From DASXMX01 sp036794395 (lineage in GTDB: Bacteria; Planctomycetota; Phycisphaerae; Tepidisphaerales; Tepidisphaeraceae): a DNA stretch of 41,492 nucleotides. Position 1 is the stretch's first letter; each line of letters begins with the position of its first letter. The position numbers were made by a program, and so were the translations under genes. This document shows, one piece after another, positions 31,439 to 38,958 of the stretch. A model generated the notes under the pieces. The model worked only from the letters and a program-made list of their open reading frames with translations. It had not been told where the DNA came from and made no database searches. Where the stretch lies: positions 1 through 41,492 of the forward strand of contig DAIRGS010000022.1 of NCBI GenBank assembly GCA_036794395.1, given 5' to 3'.

Positions 31439-33336
31439 TGGCGAGGGGCAACCGGGCGGTGCCGCGGGTGACGATTCAGGAACTTTACGATCTAGCCGTT
31501 CAACGCCACCAGGCGGGCCAACTGCAAGACTCCCACGAGCTGTTTCAACAGATCCTGGGCGCCGATCCCGCCCATGCCGATGCGCTTCACATGCTGGGGA
31601 TTATCGCGCATCAGACGGGTCGTCCCGGTGAGGCGGTCGAGTGGATTCGCCGGGCGATCGCAATCGATCCCGCGAAGGCCGGTTATCACAACAATCTCGG
31701 CAACGCACTGCGTGCGAATGGGGATCTTCACTCGGCGATTGCGAGTTATCGCGAGGCGATCGCCCGGCAGCCCAACCTTGCGGATGCGTGGAACAATCTT
31801 GGCAATGCGTTTCAGGGCTGTGGGCAGATTGAAGAAGCTGTCGAAGCCCATCGTCGGGCGCTCGCGATCCGACCCGAATTTCCACAGGCGTGGTATGGAT
31901 TGGGGAGCGCATTCAACTCGCTTCACCAGCCCGACCCAGCTATTGAGGCTTTTGACCGGGCAATTCAGCTTGCGCCCGAATTTGACGCGGCGGAGGTGAA
32001 TCGCGCCAACGTGCTGCGGCATGTGGGCCGGATTGATGAATCCATTGAAGCGCTGCGGCGCGTTGTACAGCGGCGGCCGACGCCGGTTGCATTGAGCAAC
32101 CTTATTTATGGACTGTACTTTCATCCGGATTACGACACGATGCAGATTGGCGAATATCTGGCAATTTGGAATCGGCTATTCGCAAAACCGCTGCTTGTTC
32201 ACCCTCAGCCATTCGACATTGAACGCGTGCCGAACCGGCGGCTGCGGGTGGGTTATGTGTCCCCTGATTTTAATTCGCATCCGGCCGGCCGATTCCTGCT
32301 CCCACTTCTGGCCCATCATGATTACGGGAGTTTTGAAGTGGTGTGCTATTCAGATGTGAGTGAGCCAGATGCGATCACCGGCCGATTAAAGGGACACACC
32401 GATCTCTGGCGCGAGGTAACGGGCTTATCCGACGAACAGCTTGCCGAGCAGGTTCGCACGGATCGGATCGATATTCTGGTGGACCTGACGCTGCATCTGG
32501 CAGGGAACCGGCTTCTGACTTTTGCTCGCAAGCCGGCCCCGGTGCAGGTCACTTGGCTTGGCTACCCAGGCAGCAGCGGGCTTGAGACGATGGACTATCG
32601 TCTAAGCGATCCATTTCTCGATCCGCCGGGGCTGAATGATGCGTTTTATTCTGAGACCACTCTGCGCTTACCCGATTGCTATTGGTGCTACGACCCCTTG
32701 TGCGCACTGCTCGAAGTGGGCGATCTGCCGGCACGGCGCAATGGTTTTATCACGTTTGGGTGCCTTAACAGCTTTGCAAAGATCACATTGCCCTCGGTCA
32801 GACTTTGGGCCGGGATCCTCCGGGCGGTTTTGCAATCGCGGCTGGTCGTTCTAGCACCATCGGGATCTGCAAGAACGAGGTTTCTGGACCCGTTTCGCGA
32901 CCAGGGGATTGATCCCGCGCGCATTGAATTCGTCGATCGTCAGCCTCGGCAGCACTACATGGAGCTGTACCGAAAGATCGACATCAGCCTGGATACGTTT
33001 CCTTGTGGGGGTCATACGACCACCTTCGATGCGCTTTGGATGGGGGTGCCCGTGGTGAGCTTATTTGGGTCGACCGCGATGAGCCGGGCAGGGCTGAGCA
33101 TACTTTCGAATCTGGGGATGTCGGACTGGGCGACGGAAGATCCGCATCGGTACGTGGAAACCGCGATCGAGGCTGCGGGCGATCTTGACCGGCTTGAATC
33201 AATCCGACGGACATTGCGATCACGGCTTGAGGCGTCACGTCTGATGGATGGCGGCGCGTTCGCGCGCCATGTTGAACAGGCCTACCGACAGATGTGGATT
33301 GAATTCTGTAAAACAAACCCGCCCGCGGGGGGCTGA
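31438..33336 (+). CDS. TPR-GT41 glycosyltransferase (O-GlcNAc transferase-like)
   Basis: A 632-residue protein with about five tetratricopeptide repeats (for example AWNNLGNAFQGCGQIEEAVE) in residues 15-215. A catalytic part of the GT41 (SPINDLY/OGT) family follows from about residue 265. The marks are RLRVGYVSPDFNSHPAGRFL, APVQVTWLGYPGSSGLETMD, FGCLNSFAKIT, and LDTFPCGGHTTTFDALWMGV, the UDP-sugar-binding region. It probably transfers a sugar from UDP to proteins or glycans in the cytoplasm, the target being unknown. Its ATG overlaps the epimerase stop by one base, so the epimerase may supply its donor. Confidence 0.93.
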   Translation: MARGNRAVPRVTIQELYDLAVQRHQAGQLQDSHELFQQILGADPAHADALHMLGIIAHQTGRPGEAVEWIRRAIAIDPAKAGYHNNLGNALRANGDLHSAIASYREAIARQPNLADAWNNLGNAFQGCGQIEEAVEAHRRALAIRPEFPQAWYGLGSAFNSLHQPDPAIEAFDRAIQLAPEFDAAEVNRANVLRHVGRIDESIEALRRVVQRRPTPVALSNLIYGLYFHPDYDTMQIGEYLAIWNRLFAKPLLVHPQPFDIERVPNRRLRVGYVSPDFNSHPAGRFLLPLLAHHDYGSFEVVCYSDVSEPDAITGRLKGHTDLWREVTGLSDEQLAEQVRTDRIDILVDLTLHLAGNRLLTFARKPAPVQVTWLGYPGSSGLETMDYRLSDPFLDPPGLNDAFYSETTLRLPDCYWCYDPLCALLEVGDLPARRNGFITFGCLNSFAKITLPSVRLWAGILRAVLQSRLVVLAPSGSARTRFLDPFRDQGIDPARIEFVDRQPRQHYMELYRKIDISLDTFPCGGHTTTFDALWMGVPVVSLFGSTAMSRAGLSILSNLGMSDWATEDPHRYVETAIEAAGDLDRLESIRRTLRSRLEASRLMDGGAFARHVEQAYRQMWIEFCKTNPPAGG

Positions 33337-33348
33337 ACCGCGGGCGGG
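33318..33348. terminator. GC-rich hairpin at the GT41 gene end
   Basis: CCCGCCCGCGG and CCGCGGGCGGG form an 11-bp stem spanning the GT41 stop codon, with a 9-base loop and no T run. It lies 21 bases from the next converging stop codon. Confidence 0.5.
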
Positions 33349-33369
33349 TGGGGAGGGAGGAAACGAGGA

Positions 33370-34497
33370 TCAGTAGTTAAGGCCCGAATAGGGATTATTG
33401 GGGGTCGTGGTCGGCCCGCCGCCCAAAGCCTTTGTGGTTGTGCTGAAGGTCAGCTTTCCAAAGAGGCCATCTTTTTCACCATTTGGACCGGCGGAGAAGA
33501 AAATGTCGTTGGCGCTGGCGGTGGCCGAGCCGGGACCCGGCGTAAGGGCCCAGAGACCGCTGATCGATACGGGCTTGTTCGAACTGTCACGAAGGAAGCC
33601 GCGTGATTTGCCGGCGGGGGTGAAGATGTCAATTCGGCCGTTGCCAAACTGCCCGACGAGGATGTCGCCGGCCAGAGTGCCCCAGGTGGAGGGTGCTTGG
33701 GCGACGCCCCATGGTGAATTCAAAAATGAACCATGGGCAAAACGCCTGACCAGGGTTCCGGAGGTGTCGTAGACGTCTACGTAGCCATGACCGTTTCCAG
33801 ATACATCATCGTGTTTTTCGGCGTTTTGTTTGGCGTAGGTAACGTATAGGTCTGTGCCGATCGTCTGGACGTTAAACGGCGCGTACCCTTTCGGAATCTT
33901 CTTGTCGCTGAAAGCGCCGGTGCTCGGAGTTATCGGGGAGAATGTGTTGTCATACACTTCAATCGCGCCGCTATTGAAATTGGCCACGAATAATTCGGAA
34001 TGGCCGTTGGCGTCGGAGGCGATGGCAGCGCCTTTGTAGACGGCTCCGCTGGCGGAGTTGTCGCGGATCATCGTTGCGTTCCCGGAGCCGGGCCACCCTG
34101 TAATGCCGCCATCTTCGCCGACGAACACAAAAATCTGCGGCGCGCCATTGAAAGACATTGTTCCGCTGGCGAATACTTGGCCGGTTGGATTTGAAGTGGC
34201 GACGCCGCCCGCGCCTGGGATCAATACCAGGGGTGGAACGGCCACCGCGCCGGTTCCGTCGGCCTGGGAGGAGTAGCCCGAGCCGTTATCGGATATCCAG
34301 AATTCTCCGCCGGGCGCAAATGAGATGCCCCAGGCATTTACGAGGGTGGTATTTTGAACCGCCGCGACACCTGCATGGTCCGAGATAAGGTTAGATTGCG
34401 TGACAAATGGATGTGGTGCGGCCGAGAGAAAGGTTCGGCTTTCGAGCAATTCAGTGATGGGAAATACGCTTTGATGTTTTCTGATGGCGTTGTTCAT
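33370..34497 (-). CDS. Exported TIGR03118-family protein with LEPR-XLL-type N-terminus
   Basis: A 375-residue protein from the ATG at 34497, which has AGGAG eight bases upstream. TELLESRTFLSAAP at residues 15-28 is a LEPR-XLL-type motif. The body matches the TIGR03118 family, with repeated blade-like segments such as NAWGISFAPGGEFWISDNGS, APFNVQTIGTDLYVTYAKQN and LNSPWGVAQAPSTWGTLAGD, which suggest a beta-propeller. The C-terminus ends GLNY with no PEP-CTERM signal. Function is unknown, though repeated propellers usually bind a partner or ligand. A longer frame to 34536 adds nothing recognisable. Confidence 0.85.
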   Translation of the reverse strand: MNNAIRKHQSVFPITELLESRTFLSAAPHPFVTQSNLISDHAGVAAVQNTTLVNAWGISFAPGGEFWISDNGSGYSSQADGTGAVAVPPLVLIPGAGGVATSNPTGQVFASGTMSFNGAPQIFVFVGEDGGITGWPGSGNATMIRDNSASGAVYKGAAIASDANGHSELFVANFNSGAIEVYDNTFSPITPSTGAFSDKKIPKGYAPFNVQTIGTDLYVTYAKQNAEKHDDVSGNGHGYVDVYDTSGTLVRRFAHGSFLNSPWGVAQAPSTWGTLAGDILVGQFGNGRIDIFTPAGKSRGFLRDSSNKPVSISGLWALTPGPGSATASANDIFFSAGPNGEKDGLFGKLTFSTTTKALGGGPTTTPNNPYSGLNY

Positions 34498-34662
34498 GAC
34501 CTCGACTCCTGATTCGCATCTGCCTTCGACAAGCACCTTATCATGGTCTCGATGGCCAGCGATTGGTTTGCAAAGAATGCATCGGACGGGGCGAAGTTGA
34601 TCTAAGTTACTTGCGGCCTGAGGCTTGTACTCAACTGTTGCCAGTTGCTAAGGTTCTTTTCG

Positions 34663-35250
34663 ATGGTCCGTCTTGATCCGCAAACGCTTCTGTCGGCATA
34701 CGCCCAGGGTGTATTCCCGATGGCAGACCACGCGGGTGAAATCCATTTTTACACCGCCGACCCGCGGGGGATTCTTCCACTCAATGCGTTTCATGTTCCC
34801 CAGACCCTCCGGCAACTGATGCGAAAGACTCCGCCGGTTTTTGAAGTGCGGGTGGATTATGATTTTAAAGGGACCATGCGCGGCTGCATGACCGGGCATG
34901 AAGGCGGCTCATGGATCAATCTCGATCTCATTGATGCTTACGGAAGCCTGCACGAAATGGGATTTGCGCACAGCGTCGAGGCGTGGAAGGACGGCGAGCT
35001 GGTCGGCGGCTTGTACGGGGTCAGCCTGGGCGGAGCATTTTTTGGCGAGAGCATGTTCACGCGCGCCAGCGATGCCAGCAAGGTGTGCCTGGTGCATCTG
35101 GTCAATCGCCTCAACGAACGCGGCTACCTGCTGCTGGATACCCAGGCGACCACCACCCACCTGCGGCGATTTGGCGCGATCGATATATCCGCCGGAGAAT
35201 ATCGCCAGCGCCTTCGCAAGGCAATGGAGAAACAATGCCAGTTTGTTTAA
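34663..35250 (+). CDS. aat: Leucyl/phenylalanyl-tRNA-protein transferase
   Basis: Cytosolic enzyme that adds Leu or Phe from tRNA to proteins starting with Lys or Arg, creating degradation signals read by ClpS. The 195-residue protein has the Aat core: AYAQGVFPMADHAGEIHFYT, HEGGSWINLDLIDAYGSLHE, GLYGVSLGGAFFGESMF and LLLDTQATTTHLRRFGA. It is shorter than the roughly 230 residues of E. coli Aat, mainly at the N-terminus. The ATG at 34663 follows AAGG. Its last four bases overlap the converging Uma2 gene. clpS at 16755 would act downstream of it. Confidence 0.95.
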   Translation: MVRLDPQTLLSAYAQGVFPMADHAGEIHFYTADPRGILPLNAFHVPQTLRQLMRKTPPVFEVRVDYDFKGTMRGCMTGHEGGSWINLDLIDAYGSLHEMGFAHSVEAWKDGELVGGLYGVSLGGAFFGESMFTRASDASKVCLVHLVNRLNERGYLLLDTQATTTHLRRFGAIDISAGEYRQRLRKAMEKQCQFV

Positions 35251-35870
35251 TCCGAGTGACTGGCCGCGGCATTGAGGGTGGCAGTGACATCGATGGCAAA
35301 TCCGCTTAAAAGCACCGATGAAGCGCGCTCGCCGCGTGAGTAATGGCCGTGTACCTGGTAAGCACCTTCTTGAAGCACCAACACGGTGATGCGTTGGTTT
35401 TGGGGATCGACAATCCAATATTCGGGAATGTTTGAGTGGGCGTATTCGACGCGCTTAATTTCGAGATCGCGCCGGCGATCATCGCTGACCACCTCCATCA
35501 CCAGATCAGCGCCTTCCCAGAAATCGTTGTGCACGTGATGAGCGTTCGCTTTTAGCATGAAGACGACGTCGGGCTCACGATACTTTCCGCTTCGGAGCTT
35601 TACCCGCAATGGGGCGAATAATGGAAGCCCCAGACGCAGAGGCGAACAAAAACCGAGTAGCGCACTGTAAAGAAATGCGACGATGAGTTGGTGCCCCGTC
35701 GTTGGCATGTCCAGGACCTCAACGTTGCCATCGGAAAACTCGATCAAGCGATTGGCATCAAGGGATAGGTATTCTTCCTCGGTCCATGTGCCCTGGTTGG
35801 GATAGAGCTTGGCCATGTCCCATGTCGGTTCGAGCGGCTCGCCCTGAGGTTTGAGTGCCGTGGAACTCAT
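35247..35870 (-). CDS. Uma2-family (DUF820) putative nuclease
   Basis: A 207-residue protein of the Uma2 family, common in cyanobacteria and planctomycetes, with a PD-(D/E)XK nuclease-like fold. TWTEEEYLSLDANRLIEFSD opens the domain. The active-site segments are REPDVVFML, ADLVMEVVSDDRRRDLEIKR (acid and Lys) and IPEYWIVDPQNQRITVLVL. No substrate is known for most members. It starts at 35870, 48 bases downstream of rpoN on the same strand, and its stop overlaps the aat stop by four bases. Confidence 0.9.
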   Translation of the reverse strand: MSSTALKPQGEPLEPTWDMAKLYPNQGTWTEEEYLSLDANRLIEFSDGNVEVLDMPTTGHQLIVAFLYSALLGFCSPLRLGLPLFAPLRVKLRSGKYREPDVVFMLKANAHHVHNDFWEGADLVMEVVSDDRRRDLEIKRVEYAHSNIPEYWIVDPQNQRITVLVLQEGAYQVHGHYSRGERASSVLLSGFAIDVTATLNAAASHSD

Positions 35871-35918
35871 CTACTCATTCCATCATACCGGCTCAACGTG
35901 CAGGTCATGTGTGGGAGA

Positions 35919-37436
35919 TTAGAACTCGCGCCTTTGCCGGGCCGTCGCGATATTGAGGATCTTGCGATATTTCGCGACGGTTCGGCGGGCCAGCTCAATG
36001 CCCTGATCTTTAAGCTTGATCACGATCTCGTCGTCATTGAGGGGATTCTTCTTATCTTCCATGCTGATGATCGTTTTGAGTTTTTCCTTGACGGCATCCC
36101 AGCTCATGTCCTCGCCTTCGGCGCTGGTGGTGCCACCGGAGAAGAAACGCCGGAGCGGGAAAACGCCGCGGGGCGTCTGGATCCATTTTTCGGAAACCGC
36201 GCGGGAAACGGTGGCGACGTGAATGCCCAGTTGATCGGCGACGTTGATCATCGGAAGCGGCTTGAGAAATTCCGGCCCCCGGTCGAAGAAATCGCGCTGG
36301 GCATCCACCACGGCGCGAATGACCCGCATGATCGTGCTCTTGCGCTGCTCAATGCTTTCCAACAGCCAGCGTGCGTTGCGAACGTTATTAGCGAGGAACT
36401 CGCGCGTCTTTTTGTCGCAAGAACGGTTCTTGAGCCATTTACGGTATAGGCCGCTGATGAACAGGTTTGGTGCCGGATCGTTGGCCATCTCAATTTCGTA
36501 GCGATCGTTTTCTTCGTCGTAGTAGATGATGGCGTCGGGCGTAATGAGGGGCGCATCGTCGCCGCCTATCTGCTTTCCGGGATAGGGCTGGAGACGGCTG
36601 AGGCGCTTCACCGCGTTTTTGAGATCCTCGATCGGCCGGCCAAGACGCTTGCTGATTTGCGGGTAGCGATTCATCTCAAGGTCATTGATGTGATCGGTGA
36701 TCAGCGAACGTTCCAGCTCGAAGTCATGCCCGATGGTCACCTCGGGGTCCTGCTTGACGGCTTCAAGTTGGATGAGCAGGCATTCCTGGAGATTCCGAGC
36801 GCCGACGCCGGCCGGCTCCAAAGTTTGGACGAGGCTAATCGCTTCGATCAAGTCTTCGATCGCGATGGGATTCTTGGAGTCTTTCTGAAGCTGCTCCAAC
36901 TCGGTGCGGAAATAGCCTTCGTTATCGATGTACTTGATGATTTCTTCGCCGGCTTTGCGCACCTGGGGAGTGGCTTCAATAAAAGCCCATTGTCCCATAA
37001 GATGCTCGGTCAGCGTCACGCCGCGAGCCGCGGTGTTGTTCATCGCGTCGAGCTTGCGGTCACGCTCGCCTTCGTAGCTGGCTTGCTGGCGGTAGTTGTA
37101 AGAGCCATTGGTCGCGAATTCCTCGTTTTCGAGGTACTCGCTGATCTTGGCAAGACGATCGAAATCCTCTGATTGACCTGTGTCTTCTTTGACAACTAAC
37201 GAATGCTCACCTTCCGATCGCTCCTGTTTGGTGCCATCGGCCGGGGCATCCTCGATAACATCGGCCTCGCTTTCGCCCTCCCGAAATTCGAGAACGGGAT
37301 TGCTCTGAAGCTCTTGTTCTATCCGTTCCTCCAGCGCCGCCAAGGGCAACTGGAGGATTTCCATGCTTTGAATCATTCGCGGCGTAAGGAGCTGGCGAAG
37401 CTCGGGCCGCATCGAAAGAGATTGAGATAACTGCAT
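35919..37436 (-). CDS. rpoN: RNA polymerase sigma-54 factor
   Basis: Alternative sigma factor for enhancer-dependent promoters, 505 residues. Region I is Gln/Leu-rich (RQLLTPRMIQSMEILQLPLA), region II acidic, and the core-binding region includes LEPAGVGARNLQECLLIQL. The helix-turn-helix is LGIHVATVSRAVSEKWIQTP followed by GVFPLRRFFSGG. The RpoN box is ARRTVAKYR at the C-terminus. AGGTG precedes the ATG at 37436. No enhancer-binding activator gene or convincing -24/-12 promoter was found in the window, so its regulon lies elsewhere. Confidence 0.97.
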   Translation of the reverse strand: MQLSQSLSMRPELRQLLTPRMIQSMEILQLPLAALEERIEQELQSNPVLEFREGESEADVIEDAPADGTKQERSEGEHSLVVKEDTGQSEDFDRLAKISEYLENEEFATNGSYNYRQQASYEGERDRKLDAMNNTAARGVTLTEHLMGQWAFIEATPQVRKAGEEIIKYIDNEGYFRTELEQLQKDSKNPIAIEDLIEAISLVQTLEPAGVGARNLQECLLIQLEAVKQDPEVTIGHDFELERSLITDHINDLEMNRYPQISKRLGRPIEDLKNAVKRLSRLQPYPGKQIGGDDAPLITPDAIIYYDEENDRYEIEMANDPAPNLFISGLYRKWLKNRSCDKKTREFLANNVRNARWLLESIEQRKSTIMRVIRAVVDAQRDFFDRGPEFLKPLPMINVADQLGIHVATVSRAVSEKWIQTPRGVFPLRRFFSGGTTSAEGEDMSWDAVKEKLKTIISMEDKKNPLNDDEIVIKLKDQGIELARRTVAKYRKILNIATARQRREF

Positions 37437-37606
37437 ACATTCACCTGACTTGCAATCATATGCTGGTTGGGCATATTCTTTGCTTGCCAGTTCACCTTAC
37501 CATTTCAAGTTCGATAGGCCAATAGGAAATATTGAAGAGCGGAAGCAAAATCCGCGCCAACGCACCACCCACGCTTTATGATAGCGCCACTAAGGAGGTT
37601 TTCTAT

Positions 37607-37987
37607 ATGGCTAAGGTCACTGGGCTGGGCGGCGTTTTCTTCAAAGCCAAAGATCCGAAGGAATTGGGTGAGTGGTACCAAGCTCATCTGGGACTCGAAC
37701 CCGAGCAAGGACCCGTGTTTTTTCGCTGGCGAGAGCGAACCACAGATGCACCTGGCACCACAGTGTGGGCCTTATTCAAGAAAGAGAGCGACTACTTCGG
37801 GTCGCGCGATGCGTCGTTCATGCTGAATTATCGCGTGGATAACCTCGATGCCATTCTTGAGAAACTGGCTGGAGAGGGTGTCACGATTGATCCCAAGCGA
37901 GAGGACGGCCAGTACGGGCGATTTGCCTGGATCACGGACCCGGAGGGCAACCGAATCGAGTTGTGGGAGCCTCCTGCCGGCCAGTAG
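37607..37987 (+). CDS. VOC-superfamily (glyoxalase/bleomycin-resistance-like) protein
   Basis: A 126-residue cytosolic protein with the paired beta-alpha-beta units of the VOC fold. VTGLGGVFFKAKDPKELGEW and WITDPEGNRIELWEPPAG are the two conserved segments, and the Glu of RIELWEP is a usual metal ligand. The ATG at 37607 has TAAGGAGGT upstream, an almost ideal ribosome site. The substrate is unpredictable. Options are glyoxalase I, a dioxygenase or a resistance protein. Confidence 0.88.
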   Translation: MAKVTGLGGVFFKAKDPKELGEWYQAHLGLEPEQGPVFFRWRERTTDAPGTTVWALFKKESDYFGSRDASFMLNYRVDNLDAILEKLAGEGVTIDPKREDGQYGRFAWITDPEGNRIELWEPPAGQ

Positions 37988-38088
37988 GTGCCTTTTAAGT
38001 TATCGGACTGTCGCGAAAGCAACTGAGAACTTGGAGCATCTGTAGCGGGCGATAACCTGTCCGGCGTTGTTAACTGGAAGGAGCCCTT

Positions 38089-38235
38089 ATGCGTTCAATG
38101 TTGACTTTGTATCCCGTTCGGCGGACGTCAATCCCCAAGGCACGCCGCAAGGGACAGACCGAGAGCTTCAGCAAAATGCTCGGGAAGCTCAGTGCTGCCA
38201 GCGATCGGCTGGCCCGCGCCCGGCGCGCTCGATAG
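38089..38235 (+). CDS. Small basic protein (48 residues)
   Basis: A 48-residue ORF reading MRSMLTLYPVRRTSIPKARR, then KGQTESFSKMLGKLSAASDR, and ending LARARRAR. GGAAGGAG lies six bases before the ATG, as strong as for any gene nearby. About one third of its residues are Arg or Lys. It is followed by a hairpin shared with the converging zinc-ribbon gene. I know no homologue. It may bind nucleic acid or anionic lipid, which is inference. The isolated strong ribosome site and terminator support it being real. Confidence 0.6.
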   Translation: MRSMLTLYPVRRTSIPKARRKGQTESFSKMLGKLSAASDRLARARRAR

Positions 38236-38262
38236 TCATATCGTGACCGATCTTCACAACCC

Positions 38263-38309
38263 GAAGGGGTGCGATCTGCCGTGCGAATAACGCGCTCTCG
38301 CACCCCTTC
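38263..38309. terminator. Hairpin between the small basic protein and the zinc-ribbon gene
   Basis: GAAGGGGTGCGA and TCGCACCCCTTC are perfect 12-bp arms with a 23-base loop, placed between converging genes. The right arm ends in the zinc-ribbon stop codon. It can serve both directions. Confidence 0.6.
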
Positions 38310-38581
38310 TATTTGAGCAGAAAGCCCAATAGCGTCAGTACCAGCAGTACAACCGCGACTAGCCACCACCAAGGCTTTGGTGGGTTGGGGGCATCTTCGA
38401 TTGACAGATATGACCCGCAGTAAGAGCATCGCTCACAGTCTTCGTCGATATCGCGCTTGCAATACGGGCAGGGGACTTCTGCCGGGTCGTCATTCCAATC
38501 GGCCCTGTCAGGTTCGGGTGCCGGGTCGCGGGCATCATCTGGATCGTCTTCATCTGGATCGAAATCGTCGTACTGGTTCAT
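38309..38581 (-). CDS. Zinc-ribbon protein with C-terminal membrane anchor
   Basis: A 90-residue protein with an Asp/Glu-rich N-terminus, then a zinc ribbon with CPYC and CSYC pairs (about residues 38-41 and 52-55). A C-terminal helix (WWWLVAVVLLVLTLLGFLL) anchors it with the ribbon in the cytoplasm. Tail-anchored zinc ribbons of this layout are common in planctomycetes and lack known roles. Converges with the small basic protein gene. Confidence 0.75.
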   Translation of the reverse strand: MNQYDDFDPDEDDPDDARDPAPEPDRADWNDDPAEVPCPYCKRDIDEDCERCSYCGSYLSIEDAPNPPKPWWWLVAVVLLVLTLLGFLLK

Positions 38582-38747
38582 CTCTTTTAGCTGTAATGAA
38601 GGCTTCTCGGATTACATCACATCCATATATCCGAAGTGGGCCCGAATCAATTTGATGTTTTTCGCTTTTTTTGGAAGGGATCTGACGCAAAGAAGAACAA
38701 TAGACCAACGGCAATTTGTCGAGTTGTTTTATACCGAAGGAGTGCCC

Positions 38748-38825
38748 ATGCCTTGGTGGATGCCGGCTGTTTTGGCGATGGCGGTCGGTTTTGTTGGGGC
38801 GCTTGCTTTTTCAACTCGCGAGTAG
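38748..38825 (+). CDS. Very small hydrophobic protein (25 residues)
   Basis: A 25-residue ORF reading MPWWMPAVLAMAVGFVGALA and ending FSTRE. GAAGGAG lies five bases before the ATG. The sequence is one membrane helix with a short charged end. It could be a membrane microprotein. The frame is open further upstream, but without a better start. An imperfect hairpin at 38839-38866 follows. Confidence 0.45.
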   Translation: MPWWMPAVLAMAVGFVGALAFSTRE

Positions 38826-38888
38826 GGCCGTGCCATATCCTCAGGCGAAACACATCGTGTCTGAGGCTGCACGTCAAACAATTATCGC

Positions 38889-38958
38889 ATAGCACCCGGA
38901 GCGTTACCGGGCTATCCTCCGCGCCTTCTTGCAATGAGAACGGAGGACCTCCTCGGTG
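38889..38958 (+). promoter_or_regulatory. Structured leader around the ribulokinase ribosome site
   Basis: The hairpin ATAGCACCCGG/CCGGGCTAT (38889-38915) is followed by CCTCCG (38917-38922), which can pair with the Shine-Dalgarno CGGAGG (38941-38946). The same Shine-Dalgarno can also pair with CTCC at 38949-38952. The start codon GTG is at 38956. This could gate translation. Confidence 0.4.

Noticed and set aside
38457..38747. Upstream extension of the 25-residue ORF
   Set aside because: It is antisense to the zinc-ribbon gene in part, and no ribosome site precedes any upstream start.
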